Shown here: positions 16,759 to 27,016 of the stretch, piece after piece
Position numbering within the stretch: the first letter of the stretch is position 1
Layout of the letters: the number at the start of each line of letters is the position of its first letter
Assembly (NCBI RefSeq): GCF_008123515.1
Contig: NZ_VSSR01000023.1
Location: forward strand, 166,441-230,440
DNA length: 64,000 nucleotides
From: Bradyrhizobium cytisi
GTDB lineage: Bacteria; Pseudomonadota; Alphaproteobacteria; Rhizobiales; Xanthobacteraceae
Direction of reading: 5' to 3'
Program-made: the position numbers and the translations under genes
The notes under the pieces: model-generated
Databases searched by the model: none
The model's input: only the letters and a program-made list of their open reading frames with translations
What the model was told of the DNA's origin: nothing

Positions 16759-18210
16759 CTACCGCGGCAGGTCCGTCTTCCCCATCAGGAACGTGTCGAT
16801 CGACCTTGCGCACAGCCGGCCCTCGCGGATCGCCCACACCACCAGCGATTGCCCGCGCCGCATGTCGCCGGCGGAGAACACGTTCGGGCGCGAGGTCTGG
16901 TAGTCCAGCGTGTTGGCCTTGACGTTGCCGCGCGGGTCGAGATCGATCGCGAGCTGCTTCAACAGGCCCTCGTGGACGGGATGGACAAAGCCCATCGCGA
17001 GCAGGATCAACTCGGCATCGAGCTCGAACTCGGTGCCGGCAATCGGCTTGAACTTGTCGTCGATGCGCACGCAGTGCAGCTTCTTGACCTTGCCGTTCTC
17101 GCCGGAAAACTTCTGCGTCAGCACGGCGTATTCGCGGACCGCGCCTTCGGCCTGGCTCGACGACGTGCGCATCTTGAGCGGCCAGTTCGGCCAGGTCAGG
17201 CCCTTGTTCTCGCGCTCGGGCGGGGCGGGCATGATCTCGAGCTGGGTCACCGAGAGCGCGCCCTGGCGCAGCGAGGTGCCGATGCAGTCAGAGCCGGTGT
17301 CGCCACCACCAATGACGACGACATGCTTGCCGCCGGCCAAAATCTCGGTGACGCCGTTCAGCGGCTCCTCCGAGACGCGGCGGTTCTGTTGCGGCAGGAA
17401 GTCCATCGCGTAGTGAATACCGTCGAGCTCGCGGCCGGGGATCGCCAAGTCGCGCGGAGCCTCTGCGCCGCCGGTCAGCGCAACGGCGTCGTACTCGTTC
17501 AACATCTCGCGCGGATCGACATTGCCGTCGACGCCGACATGGCTGTTGTAGTGGAAGGTGACGCCTTCACCTTCCATCTGTGTGACGCGGCGGTCGATGA
17601 TGCCCTTCTCCATCTTGAAGTCGGGAATGCCATAACGAAGAAGGCCGCCGGCCTTGGCGTACTTCTCGAACAGGTGCACGTCGTGGCCGGCGCGCGCGAG
17701 CTGCTGCGCGCAGGCCATGCCGGCCGGACCCGAGCCGATCACGGCGACCTTCTTGCCGGTTTTCACCGCCGCGACTTCAGGCTTCAGCCAGCCATTGTCC
17801 CAGGCACGATCGACGATCGCGCATTCGATGGTCTTGATGGTGACGGGGTTGTCGTCGATGTTGAGCGTGCAGGAGGCTTCACATGGAGCCGGACAGATGC
17901 GGCCGGTGAACTCCGGGAAATTGTTGGTCGAGTGCAGGTTGCGCGAGGCTTCTTCCCAATTGCCCTGATAGACGAGGTCGTTGAAATCGGGGATCTGGTT
18001 GTTGACCGGGCAGCCGGGCGTGCCGGGCGCGACCGAGCCGGTGCCGTGGCAATAGGGAATGCCGCAGTTCATGCAGCGCGCAGCCTGGTCGCGCGTTTCC
18101 TTCTCGGTCAAGGGAACGACGAACTCGTTGTAATGCTTCACGCGCTCGGCGACCGGGGTGTACTTGCGGTCATGCCGTTCGATTTCGAGAAAACCCGTGA
18201 TCTTGCCCAT
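16759..18210 (-). CDS. gltD: glutamate synthase (NADPH) small subunit
   Basis: A 483-residue flavoprotein that passes electrons from NADPH to the large subunit for glutamate formation from glutamine and 2-oxoglutarate. The N-terminal part carries the cysteine clusters of two 4Fe-4S centres ([13 protein letters not shown] and [12 protein letters not shown]). [17 protein letters not shown] binds FAD and [22 protein letters not shown] binds NADPH; a C-terminal [18 protein letters not shown] completes the FAD site. Length and motifs are complete. The large subunit lies upstream on the same strand, 145 nt away across a palindromic repeat, so the two form gltB-gltD. Confidence 0.97.
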   Translation of the reverse strand: MGKITGFLEIERHDRKYTPVAERVKHYNEFVVPLTEKETRDQAARCMNCGIPYCHGTGSVAPGTPGCPVNNQIPDFNDLVYQGNWEEASRNLHSTNNFPEFTGRICPAPCEASCTLNIDDNPVTIKTIECAIVDRAWDNGWLKPEVAAVKTGKKVAVIGSGPAGMACAQQLARAGHDVHLFEKYAKAGGLLRYGIPDFKMEKGIIDRRVTQMEGEGVTFHYNSHVGVDGNVDPREMLNEYDAVALTGGAEAPRDLAIPGRELDGIHYAMDFLPQQNRRVSEEPLNGVTEILAGGKHVVVIGGGDTGSDCIGTSLRQGALSVTQLEIMPAPPERENKGLTWPNWPLKMRTSSSQAEGAVREYAVLTQKFSGENGKVKKLHCVRIDDKFKPIAGTEFELDAELILLAMGFVHPVHEGLLKQLAIDLDPRGNVKANTLDYQTSRPNVFSAGDMRRGQSLVVWAIREGRLCARSIDTFLMGKTDLPR

Positions 18211-18256
18211 TAAACCCGAAGTCCCTGCCGCTTAAATTCGTTTGTTGCTTCCCCAC

Positions 18257-18342
18257 CGTCATTGCGAGGAGCGAAGCGACGAAGCAATCCAGTCTATATC
18301 CGAGGAGAAAGTCTGGATTGCTTCGCTACGCTCGCAATGACG
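18257..18342. repeat. dispersed palindromic repeat, type A, copy 2
   Basis: An 86-bp hairpin with the same arms as the copy at 13551-13637 (CGTCATTGCGAGGAGCGAAG ... CGCTCGCAATGACG; inner GAAGCAATCCAG / CTGGATTGCTTC). Here it sits inside the gltB-gltD transcription unit, in the 145-nt gap, where it could lower read-through or stabilise the upstream message. Confidence 0.8.
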
Positions 18343-18355
18343 GGCGCTGATATTC

Positions 18356-21300
18356 CTAGGCCCCGATCGCGATTTTCGGCTCGGCGTCCGCGTTGGCCGC
18401 CATTTCGCGCAGCGCGCGCCGGTACTCGACCGGCATCACCTTTCGGAATTTGGGCAGCCAATCCTTCCAATTGGCAAGGATGTCGGCGGCGCGGTTGGAG
18501 CCGGTCGCTTTCGCATGGCGCGAGATCAGGACGTGCAGGCGCTCGACGTCGGAGTCGAGCAGGTTCTTGAACACGTCGACCCGGCCATGCGCCTCGAGGT
18601 CACCCGAGTGGTTGTAGGTGCCGGCATTGATCAGCTCTTCCGACAGCACCGGCTCGAGCTCGACCATCGCCATGTTGCACAGCTTGTCGAAATCGCCGGT
18701 CTCGTCGAGCACATAGGCGATGCCGCCGGACATGCCGGCCGCGAAGTTGCGCCCGGTCTTGCCGAGCACGACCACGATGCCGCCGGTCATGTATTCGCAA
18801 CAATGATCGCCCGCGCCTTCGACGACGGCGACCGCGCCCGAGTTGCGCACGGCAAAGCGTTCGCCGGCGACGCCGCGGAAGTAGCACTCGCCCTGAATCG
18901 CGCCGTACATCACGGTGTTGCCGACGATGATGCTCTCTTCCGGCACGATGCTGCTGTTGGCCGGCGGCTTGACGATGATCTTGCCGCCAGAGAGGCCCTT
19001 GCCGACATAGTCGTTGGCTTCACCTTCGAGCTCGAAGGTGACGCCGTTGGCGAGCCACGCACCGAAGGCCTGACCCGCGGTGCCCTTGAGGCTGACATGG
19101 ATGGTGTCCTGCGGCAGGCCGGCGTGGCCGTAGATCTTGGCGACCGTGCCGGACAGCATCGCACCGGCGGAGCGGTTGGTGCTGTTGATCGCAGCCTCGA
19201 TCTTCACCGGCGCGCCGCGATCGAGCGAGGGCTGTGCCTTCTCGATCAGCGTGCGGTCGAGCACCGCCTCCAGATGATGGTTCTGGCGCTCGGAGTGATA
19301 GATCTTCTGGCCCTTCTCCTCCTTCTGCTTGACGAAGAGCTTCGAGAAGTCGAGCCCCTTGGCCTTCCAGTGCGCGACCAGCTTGGTCTGGTCGAGCAGC
19401 TGAACTTGGCCGATCATCTCGTTGAAGGTGCGGAAGCCGAGCGAGGCCATGATCTCGCGGACTTCCTCCGCGACGAAGAAGAAGTAGTTGATCACGTGCT
19501 CGGGCTGGCCGGTGAAGCGCTTGCGCAGCACGGGATCTTGCGTGGCGACGCCGACCGGGCAGGTGTTGAGATGGCACTTGCGCATCATGATGCAGCCGGC
19601 CGCAATCAGCGGCGCGGTGGCAAAGCCGAACTCGTCGGCACCGAGCAGCGCGCCGATCACGACGTCACGACCGGTGCGGAAGCCGCCGTCGACCTGGACC
19701 ACGATGCGGCTGCGCAGCCGCTCGCGCACCAGCGTCTGGTGGGTTTCGGCAAGGCCGATTTCCCACGGCGAGCCGGCATGCTTGATCGAGGTCAGCGGCG
19801 AGGCGCCGGTGCCGCCCTCGAAGCCCGCGATGGTGACATGATCGGCGCGCGCCTTGGCGACGCCCGCGGCGACGGTGCCGACACCGATCTCGGAGACGAG
19901 CTTGACCGAAACGTCGCCCGTCGGGTTGACGTTCTTGAGGTCGTAGATCAGCTGCGCCAGATCCTCGATCGAGTAGATGTCGTGGTGCGGCGGCGGCGAG
20001 ATCAGGCCGACGCCCGGCGTCGAATGACGAACTTTTGCGATGGTCGCGTCGACCTTGTGGCCGGGCAGCTGGCCGCCTTCGCCGGGCTTGGCGCCCTGCG
20101 CCATCTTGATCTGCATCATGTCGGAGTTGACGAGATACTCCGTGGTGACGCCGAAGCGGCCGGAAGCGACCTGCTTGATCGCCGAACGCATGCTGTCGCC
20201 GTTCGGCATCGGCTTGAAGCGATCCGCTTCCTCGCCGCCTTCACCGGTGTTCGACTTGCCGCCGATCCGGTTCATGGCGATCGCAAGCGTCGTGTGCGCC
20301 TCGCGCGAGATCGAGCCGAAGCTCATCGCACCCGTGGCGAAACGATTGACGATGTCCTTGGCCGGCTCGACCTGATCGAGCGGAATGGGCTTGCGCTTCT
20401 CTTCGTCCGCATTCTTGATCCGGAACAGGCCGCGCAGCGTCAGCAGCCGCTCCGACTGCTCGTTGAGGATTTTTGCGAAGGCGCGATAGCGCTCCAGCGA
20501 ATTGCCGCGGGCGGCATGCTGAAGCAGCCCGACCGACTCGGCGGTCCAGGCATGATCCTCGCCGCGGCTGCGATAGGCGTATTCACCACCGACATCGAGC
20601 GCGGTCTTGTAGACCAGCGCCTCGCCGAACGCGTCGGCATGGCGGCGCACGGCCTCTTCCGCGATCTCGGCGAGACCCACGCCTTCGACGCGGGTATGCG
20701 TGCCGACGAAGAACTTTCCGACGAAGTCCGCCTTGAGGCCGACCGCGTCGAAGATCTGCGCGCCGCAATAGGACTGGTAGGTCGAGATGCCCATCTTGGA
20801 CATCACCTTGAGCAGGCCCTTGCCGATCGACTTGATGTAGCGCTTGACGATCTCGTAGTCGTCGAGCGGGCCGGGCAGGCGGTCCTTCATCGCGATGATG
20901 GTTTCGAAAGCCAGATAGGGATTGATCGCTTCAGCGCCGTAACCCGCGAGGCAGGCGAAGTGATGCACTTCGCGCGGCTCGCCGGACTCGACGACGAGGC
21001 CGACCGAGGTGCGCAGGCCGGTGCGGATCAGATGGTGGTGCACGGAGGCGCAGGCCAGCAGCGACGGGATCGGCACGCGGTCAGTGCCGACCATGCGGTC
21101 GGACAGGATAATGATGTTGACGCCCTCGCGCACCGCAGCTTCCGCGCGCGCGCAGAGCTCGTCGAGCACCTGGTCCATGCCGGCCGCGCCGAGACCGGCG
21201 TGGAAGGTGGTGTCCAGCGTGCGCGACTTGAAGTGCGACTCGGCCACATCCGAGATCGAGCGGATCTTTTCGAGATCGGCATCGGTCAGGATCGGTTGGC

Positions 21301-23089
21301 GTGCTTCGAGGCGCTTGGTTGTGGCAAGGCCCTGCAGATCGAACAGGTTCGGCCGCGGCCCGATGATCGAGACCAGGCTCATCACCAGCTCCTCGCGGAT
21401 CGGGTCGATCGGCGGGTTGGTGACCTGCGCAAAGTTCTGCTTGAAGTAGGTGAACAGCGGCTTGGCCCTGTCCGACAGCGCCGATATCGGCGTGTCGTTG
21501 CCCATCGAGCCGGCCGCTTCCTCGCCGATGGACGCCATCGGTGTCATCAGGATGGCGATGTCTTCCTGGCTGTAGCCGAACGCCTGCTGGCGATCCAAAA
21601 GCGATAGGTTAGAGCGCACGCCGGTGGTCGGCACCTTCGGCAGCTCTTCCAGCACGATCTGGGTCCGCTCCAGCCACTCCTCGTAGGGATGGCTGCGCGC
21701 CAGCTCGGCCTTGATCTCGTCGTCGGGGATCAAGCGGCCCTGCTCGAGGTCGACCAGCAGCATCTTGCCGGGCTGCAACCGCCACTTGGTGATGATCTGG
21801 TCCTCGGGGATCGTCAGCACGCCCATTTCGGACGCCATCACGATACGGTCGTCCTTGGTCACGAGGTACCGCGCCGGCCGCAGACCGTTGCGGTCGAGCG
21901 TGGCGCCGATCTGGCGGCCGTCGGTGAAGGCGATCGCGGCGGGGCCGTCCCACGGCTCCATCAGGGCGGCGTGATATTCGTAGAAGGCGCGGCGCTTCTC
22001 ATCCATCAAGGGATTGCCGGCCCACGCCTCCGGAATCATCATCATGACGGCGTGCGGCAGCGAGTAGCCGCCCTGCACCAGGAATTCGAGCGCGTTATCG
22101 AAGCAGGCAGTGTCCGACTGGCCTTCGTAGGAGATCGGCCACAGCCGGTTGATGTCCTTGCCGTACAGCTCGGAGCTCACAGAGGCCTGGCGCGCCGCCA
22201 TCCAGTTGGTGTTGCCGCGCAGCGTGTTGATCTCGCCGTTATGCGCGATCATGCGGTAGGGATGCGCCAGCGACCACGCCGGGAAGGTGTTGGTCGAGAA
22301 GCGCTGGTGAACGAGCGCGAGCGCGCTCTCGAAATCCTTCTCGTGCAAATCGGGATAGTACTTGCCGAGCTGGTCGGCGAGGAACATGCCCTTGTAGATC
22401 ACGGTGCGGCAGGACATCGAGCAGGGGTAATAGCCTGCGAGCCCGCGGTCGCGGCGCTGGTAGATCGCCTGCGAGATCGACTTGCGCAGGATGTAGAGCC
22501 GGCGCTCGAAATCGTCCTCGGTCTTGGCGGTGCCGTTGCGGCCGATGAACACCTGCATGCAGGCGGGCTCGGTCGGCTTCACGGTGACGCCGAGCGAGGA
22601 ATTGTCGGTCGGCACGTCGCGCCAGCCGAGCAGGGTCAGGCCTTCCGCCTTGATCTGGTCGGCGATGATGCTCTTGATGACGTTGCGCCAGGCGGTGTCG
22701 CGCGGCATGAACAGCGCGCCGATGGCGTATTCGCCGGGCGCGGGCAGCGCGAAGCCGATCTCCTTGGCCTTGCGGCTGAAGAAGGCGTGCGGGATCTGGA
22801 CCAAGATGCCGGCGCCGTCACCGGCGCGCGGATCGGCGCCGACGGCGCCGCGGTGCTCGAGGTTGCAGAGGATGCTGAGCGCGTCCGAGACGATCTCGTG
22901 GGACTTCTTGCCCTTGATGTTGGCGATGAAGCCGACGCCGCAGGAATCCTTCTCCAGGCTCGGATCGTAGAGACCTTCGGCCGGCGGGCGCGAATTGTGT
23001 TCCTGAATCGGATCGGTCGTTTTCGAGGCGACCGTCGCCGACAGCTCTTCTGCCACGATGTTTGCGCGCTCGAATTGCGACCCGTTCAT
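18356..23089 (-). CDS. gltB: glutamate synthase large subunit
   Basis: A 1,577-residue class II glutamine amidotransferase/FMN synthase. The catalytic cysteine lies in KDSCGVGF after a propeptide of about 30 residues, which is normally removed. [27 protein letters not shown] is the amidotransferase core. The FMN-binding synthase half has [23 protein letters not shown] blocks and the 3Fe-4S cluster CHLNTCPVG. The C-terminal GXXGXXXG repeat domain is complete ([21 protein letters not shown]). I chose ATG 23089 (MNGSQFER) over the ATG 24 nt upstream. The gene is unbroken. It is transcribed toward gltD; a possible sigma-54 site lies upstream. Confidence 0.97.
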   Translation of the reverse strand: MNGSQFERANIVAEELSATVASKTTDPIQEHNSRPPAEGLYDPSLEKDSCGVGFIANIKGKKSHEIVSDALSILCNLEHRGAVGADPRAGDGAGILVQIPHAFFSRKAKEIGFALPAPGEYAIGALFMPRDTAWRNVIKSIIADQIKAEGLTLLGWRDVPTDNSSLGVTVKPTEPACMQVFIGRNGTAKTEDDFERRLYILRKSISQAIYQRRDRGLAGYYPCSMSCRTVIYKGMFLADQLGKYYPDLHEKDFESALALVHQRFSTNTFPAWSLAHPYRMIAHNGEINTLRGNTNWMAARQASVSSELYGKDINRLWPISYEGQSDTACFDNALEFLVQGGYSLPHAVMMMIPEAWAGNPLMDEKRRAFYEYHAALMEPWDGPAAIAFTDGRQIGATLDRNGLRPARYLVTKDDRIVMASEMGVLTIPEDQIITKWRLQPGKMLLVDLEQGRLIPDDEIKAELARSHPYEEWLERTQIVLEELPKVPTTGVRSNLSLLDRQQAFGYSQEDIAILMTPMASIGEEAAGSMGNDTPISALSDRAKPLFTYFKQNFAQVTNPPIDPIREELVMSLVSIIGPRPNLFDLQGLATTKRLEARQPILTDADLEKIRSISDVAESHFKSRTLDTTFHAGLGAAGMDQVLDELCARAEAAVREGVNIIILSDRMVGTDRVPIPSLLACASVHHHLIRTGLRTSVGLVVESGEPREVHHFACLAGYGAEAINPYLAFETIIAMKDRLPGPLDDYEIVKRYIKSIGKGLLKVMSKMGISTYQSYCGAQIFDAVGLKADFVGKFFVGTHTRVEGVGLAEIAEEAVRRHADAFGEALVYKTALDVGGEYAYRSRGEDHAWTAESVGLLQHAARGNSLERYRAFAKILNEQSERLLTLRGLFRIKNADEEKRKPIPLDQVEPAKDIVNRFATGAMSFGSISREAHTTLAIAMNRIGGKSNTGEGGEEADRFKPMPNGDSMRSAIKQVASGRFGVTTEYLVNSDMMQIKMAQGAKPGEGGQLPGHKVDATIAKVRHSTPGVGLISPPPHHDIYSIEDLAQLIYDLKNVNPTGDVSVKLVSEIGVGTVAAGVAKARADHVTIAGFEGGTGASPLTSIKHAGSPWEIGLAETHQTLVRERLRSRIVVQVDGGFRTGRDVVIGALLGADEFGFATAPLIAAGCIMMRKCHLNTCPVGVATQDPVLRKRFTGQPEHVINYFFFVAEEVREIMASLGFRTFNEMIGQVQLLDQTKLVAHWKAKGLDFSKLFVKQKEEKGQKIYHSERQNHHLEAVLDRTLIEKAQPSLDRGAPVKIEAAINSTNRSAGAMLSGTVAKIYGHAGLPQDTIHVSLKGTAGQAFGAWLANGVTFELEGEANDYVGKGLSGGKIIVKPPANSSIVPEESIIVGNTVMYGAIQGECYFRGVAGERFAVRNSGAVAVVEGAGDHCCEYMTGGIVVVLGKTGRNFAAGMSGGIAYVLDETGDFDKLCNMAMVELEPVLSEELINAGTYNHSGDLEAHGRVDVFKNLLDSDVERLHVLISRHAKATGSNRAADILANWKDWLPKFRKVMPVEYRRALREMAANADAEPKIAIGA

Positions 23090-23578
23090 GTCCTCGTCCT
23101 CTCCATGCGGCAAGCTGCCTCACCGCCATCTTCGGCGCACCTTGGACGTCCCGCGGCACCCGGTTTTGGGCCACCGCTCGTCCTCTGCGAGCCGCATTTT
23201 CTTAAATTCAGGCCAAGGCGTTCTTCGTCCCCGAGAACGGCTTTGCCTGGTACCTTCGCGGCGCTCGAGAGCACCGATTTTTGTTGCAATCCCTATGCCG
23301 GAACCGCAAGCAAAATTGAGACAGTCTTCCTGTCCTAAACATCACCTTGCCAAATTTTTGTCTATCACACAAGCGCGCGAAAGTCCCGATTCCCAAAGTG
23401 TCAATCGCCGCTTTCTGAATGGCGCGCGGCCCCGGTTTTGAAGCAAACGCGCCCTGATCCGGCCCTGCCGACGCCGAAATCCCGAATGAAGCTTCGGATC
23501 GCCCCTTCGAAAGGCGCGCCACGCCGCAAGAAGCGAAAGAGCGCGACCATCCGGGGGCCTGACAGGAGCGTGTCGACC
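23090..23578. other. 489-bp divergent intergenic region upstream of gltB
   Basis: No convincing gene on either strand; the open frames here have no recognisable motifs. It must hold the promoters of gltB (minus) and of the secreted-protein gene starting at 23579 (plus). Apart from the candidate sigma-54 site at 23284-23301, I see an AT-richer stretch at 23330-23380 but no clear operator. Confidence 0.5.
23284..23301 (-). promoter_or_regulatory. candidate sigma-54 promoter for gltB
   Basis: The minus strand reads CCGGCATAGGGATTGCAA. The key GG and GC dinucleotides are exactly 10 nt apart, as in -24/-12 promoters (TGGCAC-N5-TTGCW), with two mismatches in the -24 element. It is about 195 nt upstream of the gltB start. 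Nitrogen control of gltBD would make sense, but no NtrC site was identified. Confidence 0.4.
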
Positions 23579-24325
23579 ATGAAGTTTTTCACAGGATGTG
23601 TGGCCGCGGCCACCCTGGCGCTAGCCGCAACCGCTGCTCAGGCTCAGATTCCGGCGAGCGGTCTTTCCGGCGGGGCCATGATCGCGGTGTCGGATTTCGA
23701 TGGACCCTACGGGCCACCGGACGCCGCGCCACCGCCGCGTTACGGCTACGGCTATGGTTATGAGGAGCGCGGCCCGGCGCCGGCGCTGCTGCCGCCCACC
23801 GAGGTCTACGCGGTGCTGCGCGAAAACGGCTTCTCGCCGCTCGGCATCCCGCGCCTGCGCGGCGCGGTCTATACCATCGCGGTGATCGACCGTCGCGGCG
23901 ACGACGGCCGGCTCGTGATCGATGCCCGCGACGGGCGGATTATCCGCTTCATGCCGGCGGCTGATGCCTATGGCATGGCGCCGGCCTATGAGGAGCCTTC
24001 GGTTGCACCTTACCGGCCGCAAAGCGCGCTGCCGCCGCCGACCATGGTCCGTGGCGGCCCGCCGCGCCCGCCAGCGCCGATCCCGCATGTCGCCAGCCGC
24101 GCCGTTCCGCTGCCCAAGGCGGCTCCGCAGCGGGTCGAGACACCGGTCGCGGCTACCAAGCCCGCCGAGCAGACGGCGCAGCAGGTCCAGGCATCGCAGG
24201 CGCAGCAGACGGCCGCCGTGCAGGCAAAGCCGGCCGAGGCTGCCGCACCCACCATTGGTCAGGCGAAGCCGCCGGCAACGATCTTGCCGACGCAAGAGAT
24301 GCCGGCGGCACAGGGGCTGGATTAG
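23579..24325 (+). CDS. exported hypothetical protein with PepSY-like segment and Pro/Ala/Gln-rich tail
   Basis: A 248-residue protein with a clear signal peptide (MKFFTGCVAAATLALAATAAQA, cleavage near residue 22). A glycine/tyrosine-rich stretch (RYGYGYGYEERG) is followed by a compact domain at about 70-125 (EVYAVLRENGFSPLGIPRLRGAVYTIAVIDRRGDDGRLVIDARDGRIIRFMP) that resembles the PepSY pattern of one helix and a hairpin ending in DARDGRII. The last 110 residues are low-complexity Pro/Ala/Gln. I chose the ATG at 23579 because the signal peptide begins there. Function unknown; probably periplasmic or envelope-bound. Confidence 0.7.
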   Translation: MKFFTGCVAAATLALAATAAQAQIPASGLSGGAMIAVSDFDGPYGPPDAAPPPRYGYGYGYEERGPAPALLPPTEVYAVLRENGFSPLGIPRLRGAVYTIAVIDRRGDDGRLVIDARDGRIIRFMPAADAYGMAPAYEEPSVAPYRPQSALPPPTMVRGGPPRPPAPIPHVASRAVPLPKAAPQRVETPVAATKPAEQTAQQVQASQAQQTAAVQAKPAEAAAPTIGQAKPPATILPTQEMPAAQGLD

Positions 24326-24371
24326 AGCGACGCGCGCTTGACGCGACAGCGCGGAGACAGCTGAGCAAAAC

Positions 24372-24402
24372 AAAAGGCGCCCGAAATGCTCAGGCGCCTT
24401 TT
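24372..24402. terminator. bidirectional intrinsic terminator
   Basis: AAAAGGCGCC (24372-24381) pairs with GGCGCCTTTT (24393-24402), giving a GC stem with an A-run on one side and a T-run on the other. It lies between the convergent secreted-protein gene and the alpha/beta hydrolase gene and can terminate both. Confidence 0.85.
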
Positions 24403-24422
24403 GCATTTTCAGCGATCGCCGC

Positions 24423-25193
24423 TCAGCTGCGCGGATACCCGGCCGCCTCCATGATCAAATTCGCAACCTCCTTCGGATGCGACACCAGCGAGAGGTGGCC
24501 GGCATCGAGCTCGATCGTGGTCGCGTTCATGCGCTTGGCGAGGAAGCGTTCGAAATCGGGGTTGATGGTGCCGTCGTTCTTTGACACCGCGTACCAGCTC
24601 GGCTTCGAATGCCAGGCGGCTTCAGTGGTGCGGCCGGCGAAGATCGAGGCGGCCGTCGGCCACTGCACCGCGTAGAGCTCCTTCGCGCGTTCCGGCGCGA
24701 CGCCGTTGGCGAAATATTTCAGGAAGGCATCTTCGGAAAGTTTTGTGTAGCCGTCGCGCTCGACGATGCCGGCACGCGCGGGTCCCGCCGGAAACTGCTT
24801 CGACAACGCGACGAAATCCTCGTTGGCATCGGGGGCGCGCGCGGCGATGTAGACGAGGCCGGTGACCTTCGGATCGGTGCCGACCTGGCTGATCACGGTG
24901 CCGCCCCAGGAATGCGCGACCAGCACGGTCGGACCATCCTGCTCGGCCAGCGCGCGCTTGGTCGCATCGACCGACTCGGCGAGCGATCCCAGCGGATTCT
25001 GCACGGCGGTGACGTTGAGGCCTGCGGCCTGAAGGATCGGGATCACCTCCGACCAGCTCGAGCCATCGGCCCAGGCGCCATGCACCAGCACGACGTTCTT
25101 CGCCTTCACCGTCTGCGGGGTCTGCGCATGGGCAAGGCTGATGGGGGCCGCCAGCAGGCTCGCGGCGACGAAAAGGCTGCGCCAGAAAGGCAT
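24423..25193 (-). CDS. exported alpha/beta hydrolase
   Basis: A 256-residue protein with a signal peptide (MPFWRSLFVAASLLAAPISLAHA). The hydrolase core shows VVLVHGAWADGSSW (oxyanion loop), the nucleophile elbow AHSWGG with the catalytic serine, DANEDF, and a C-terminal histidine in LDAGHLSLVSHP. It belongs to the esterase/hydrolase group often called salicylate-esterase-like; the substrate is unknown. The ATG at 25193 is preferred to that at 25229 because it gives a standard signal peptide. A second member of the same superfamily is at 60412-61230. Confidence 0.85.
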   Translation of the reverse strand: MPFWRSLFVAASLLAAPISLAHAQTPQTVKAKNVVLVHGAWADGSSWSEVIPILQAAGLNVTAVQNPLGSLAESVDATKRALAEQDGPTVLVAHSWGGTVISQVGTDPKVTGLVYIAARAPDANEDFVALSKQFPAGPARAGIVERDGYTKLSEDAFLKYFANGVAPERAKELYAVQWPTAASIFAGRTTEAAWHSKPSWYAVSKNDGTINPDFERFLAKRMNATTIELDAGHLSLVSHPKEVANLIMEAAGYPRS

Positions 25194-25287
25194 GATCGTT
25201 CTCCGTCTTGTTTTGGGTGCGATGCCCAAAGGACGGAGCGTAAGGTCGCGGCGTTACGCATCCTCACCACTCTGTGATGCAGCGCAA

Positions 25288-25315
25288 AAAACGCCCCGGG
25301 GCACCGGGGCGTTTT
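25288..25315. terminator. intrinsic terminator downstream of hsp20
   Basis: AAAACGCCCCGG (25288-25299) pairs with CCGGGGCGTTTT (25304-25315) around a 4-nt loop. On the minus strand it ends in a T-run, 25 nt past the hsp20 stop codon; it is symmetrical enough to work in both directions. Confidence 0.85.
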
Positions 25316-25340
25316 CGCAACCTTGAAGGTTATGTGCTGC

Positions 25341-25802
25341 TTAGGCGGCGACTGAGCTCTCGATCACCTGCGCCTTTGCTGCGCCGGTGTTGATCGCGAT
25401 CTGGCGCGGCTTCTTGGCTTCGGGAATCTCGCGCACGAGGTCGACGTGGAGCAGGCCGTTCTCGAGCGAGGCGTCCTTCACCTGCACGAAGTCGGCAAGC
25501 TGGAAGGCGCGCTCGAAGGCTCGGGCGGCGATACCGCGATAGAGCACTTCGGACTTCGAGTTCTCGCTGGCGACTTTCTCGCCCTTGATCGTCAGCGTGT
25601 TTTCCTTCGCGACGAGGGAGAGCTCATCCTTGGCGAAGCCGGAGACCGCAACAGTGATGCGGTAGGTGTTCTCGCCGGTGCGCTCGATGTTGTAGGGGGG
25701 ATAACCGGGGCTGCCGTCAGAGCCTGCCTGGTCGAGCAGGTTGAAGAGGCGATCGAAGCCGACGGTGGAACGATAGAACGGGGTGAGATCGTAGGTACGC
25801 AT
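25341..25802 (-). CDS. small heat-shock protein (Hsp20, class A IbpA-like)
   Basis: A 153-residue alpha-crystallin-domain chaperone that holds unfolded proteins for refolding by DnaK/ClpB. The N-terminal MRTYDLTPFYRSTVGFDRLFNLLD is typical of rhizobial class A Hsp20. The alpha-crystallin domain runs from about 35 to 125 (NIERTGENTYRITVAVSGFAKDELSLV, LYRGIAARAFERAFQLADFVQV, LENGLLHVDLVREIPEAKKPRQIAI). An alanine/serine tail replaces the usual C-terminal IXI anchor. The start at 25802 is fixed by the GGAGG Shine-Dalgarno, itself sequestered in the leader hairpin. It is expressed from an RpoH-like promoter with a ROSE-type leader. Confidence 0.95.
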   Translation of the reverse strand: MRTYDLTPFYRSTVGFDRLFNLLDQAGSDGSPGYPPYNIERTGENTYRITVAVSGFAKDELSLVAKENTLTIKGEKVASENSKSEVLYRGIAARAFERAFQLADFVQVKDASLENGLLHVDLVREIPEAKKPRQIAINTGAAKAQVIESSVAA

Positions 25803-25914
25803 GGTCAAGTCCTCCATTGAGCGACTGTTCGGGTAACCCGCCCGCCAATCGGGCCGGGCTTTAGTCTGTGTGCAGCCTGATGTTCCGGTTCCGAAACACT
25901 GGTAGCGGCCTGCA
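25803..25914 (-). ncRNA. ROSE-type RNA thermometer in the hsp20 5' UTR
   Basis: The minus-strand leader folds into successive hairpins: GCCCG/CGGGC (about 25841-25858), CGGG-UUA-CCCG next to it, and a last one at 25809-25825 in which GUC-G-CUC pairs with GAG-GAC across an AAUG loop. That last stem buries the GGAGG ribosome-binding site and leaves one unpaired G opposite it. This is the hallmark of ROSE elements (UYGCU facing the Shine-Dalgarno; here UCGCU). ROSE leaders are known in Bradyrhizobium small heat-shock genes and melt on heating to allow translation. Confidence 0.82.
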
Positions 25915-25922
25915 CTGAGGTG

Positions 25923-25950
25923 ATATGGGTGAGTCCAGACAGCGTTCAAG
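25923..25950 (-). promoter_or_regulatory. RpoH (sigma-32)-type heat-shock promoter of hsp20
   Basis: On the minus strand CTTGAA (25945-25950) and CCCATAT (25923-25929) are 15 nt apart, close to the sigma-32 consensus. Transcription would start near 25914 and give a leader of about 110 nt, the size expected for a ROSE-controlled message. Confidence 0.7.
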
Positions 25951-26024
25951 AGGGCGGCAATGGCGCCTTTTAGGCGCTCCCGCCCCCCTGATTTGCAGCA
26001 CTTGGCGCCCACGCACTCCCAATC

Positions 26025-26972
26025 ATGACGCTGGTCTCGATCCCGTCCAATCCCGTTCCCGAAGACGTCGTCAGCGGCACCATCAAGACGCCCGATGGCG
26101 TCGAGCTGCGCTTTGCGCGCTGGGCGCCGCCGGCGAACCGCAAGGGCACCGTCTGCGTCTTCACCGGGCGCAGCGAGCAGATCGAGAAATATTTCGAGAC
26201 CGTGCGCGATTTGCGCGACCGCGGCTTTGCGGTGGCAACGTTCGACTGGCGCGGGCAGGGACATTCCTCGCGCCGCCTGCGCGATCCGCGCAAGGGCTAT
26301 GTGCGCAACTTCGCCGACTACGAGATCGACGTCGAGACCTTCGTGCAGCAGGTTGTGCTGCCGGATTGCCCGCCGCCGTTCTTCGCGCTGGCCCATTCCA
26401 TGGGCGGCGCGGTGCTGTTGCGGCTGGCGCATGCGCAAAAGCGCTGGTTCGACCGCATGGTGCTGTCGGCGCCGATGATCGACCTGCCGGGCCGCGCCAC
26501 CTCGTTTCCAGTGCGGGCGCTGTTGAAGACGATGCGGTTGCTGGGGCGGGGCGGCGGGTACATTCCCGGCGGCAGCGACCACCTCACCGGGCTGTCGCCC
26601 TTCATCAACAATCCCCTGACCAGCGATCCCGTGCGCTATGCGCGCAACGCCGCGATCCTGGAGGAGGATCCCACGCTCGGCCTGGCGTCACCGACGGTCG
26701 CCTGGGCCGATACCGCGTTCCGTGCGATGGACGTCTTCAAGGGCATGAACTACCCGTCCGAGATCCGCCAGCCGATCCTGATGCTGGCGGCCTCCAACGA
26801 CAGCGTGGTTTCGACCGCGGCGATCGAGGAGTTCGCCTACCATTTGCGCGCCGGCTCCCATCTCGTGATCGCCGGCTCGAAGCACGAGATCCTGCAGGAG
26901 CAGGACCGCTACCGCTCCCAGTTCTGGGCCGCATTTGATGCGTTCGTGCCGGGCACGCCGCTGTTCAAGTGA
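26025..26972 (+). CDS. alpha/beta hydrolase, lysophospholipase/monoacylglycerol-lipase type
   Basis: A 315-residue cytosolic hydrolase of the PldB/Hydrolase_4 family. TPDGVELRFARW opens the fold, VFTGRSEQIEKY is the oxyanion strand, DWRGQGHSSR is the family block, and ALAHSMGGAVLLRLAH holds the catalytic serine. The acid/base half reads PILMLAASNDSVVS and IAGSKHEILQE with the catalytic histidine. No signal peptide. Likely substrates are lysophospholipids or monoacylglycerols; not proven. It is divergent from hsp20, and the hsp20 promoter lies within about 100 nt of its start. Confidence 0.9.
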   Translation: MTLVSIPSNPVPEDVVSGTIKTPDGVELRFARWAPPANRKGTVCVFTGRSEQIEKYFETVRDLRDRGFAVATFDWRGQGHSSRRLRDPRKGYVRNFADYEIDVETFVQQVVLPDCPPPFFALAHSMGGAVLLRLAHAQKRWFDRMVLSAPMIDLPGRATSFPVRALLKTMRLLGRGGGYIPGGSDHLTGLSPFINNPLTSDPVRYARNAAILEEDPTLGLASPTVAWADTAFRAMDVFKGMNYPSEIRQPILMLAASNDSVVSTAAIEEFAYHLRAGSHLVIAGSKHEILQEQDRYRSQFWAAFDAFVPGTPLFK

Positions 26973-27016
26973 TGAAGACCCGGAGCATCCAGAGCCACTG
27001 AGCGTTCCGCAATCTC

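Noticed and set aside
18515..21607. A 1,030-codon open frame on the plus strand inside gltB
   Set aside because: It is exactly antisense to the intact gltB, rich in Arg/Ala/Asp/His from GC-rich codons, and has no domain motif. Such frames arise from codon bias.
25803..26582. N-terminal extension of hsp20 to 413 residues
   Set aside because: The extra part crosses the ROSE leader and the promoter and is antisense to the divergent lipase gene. The Hsp20 fold starts at ATG 25802.
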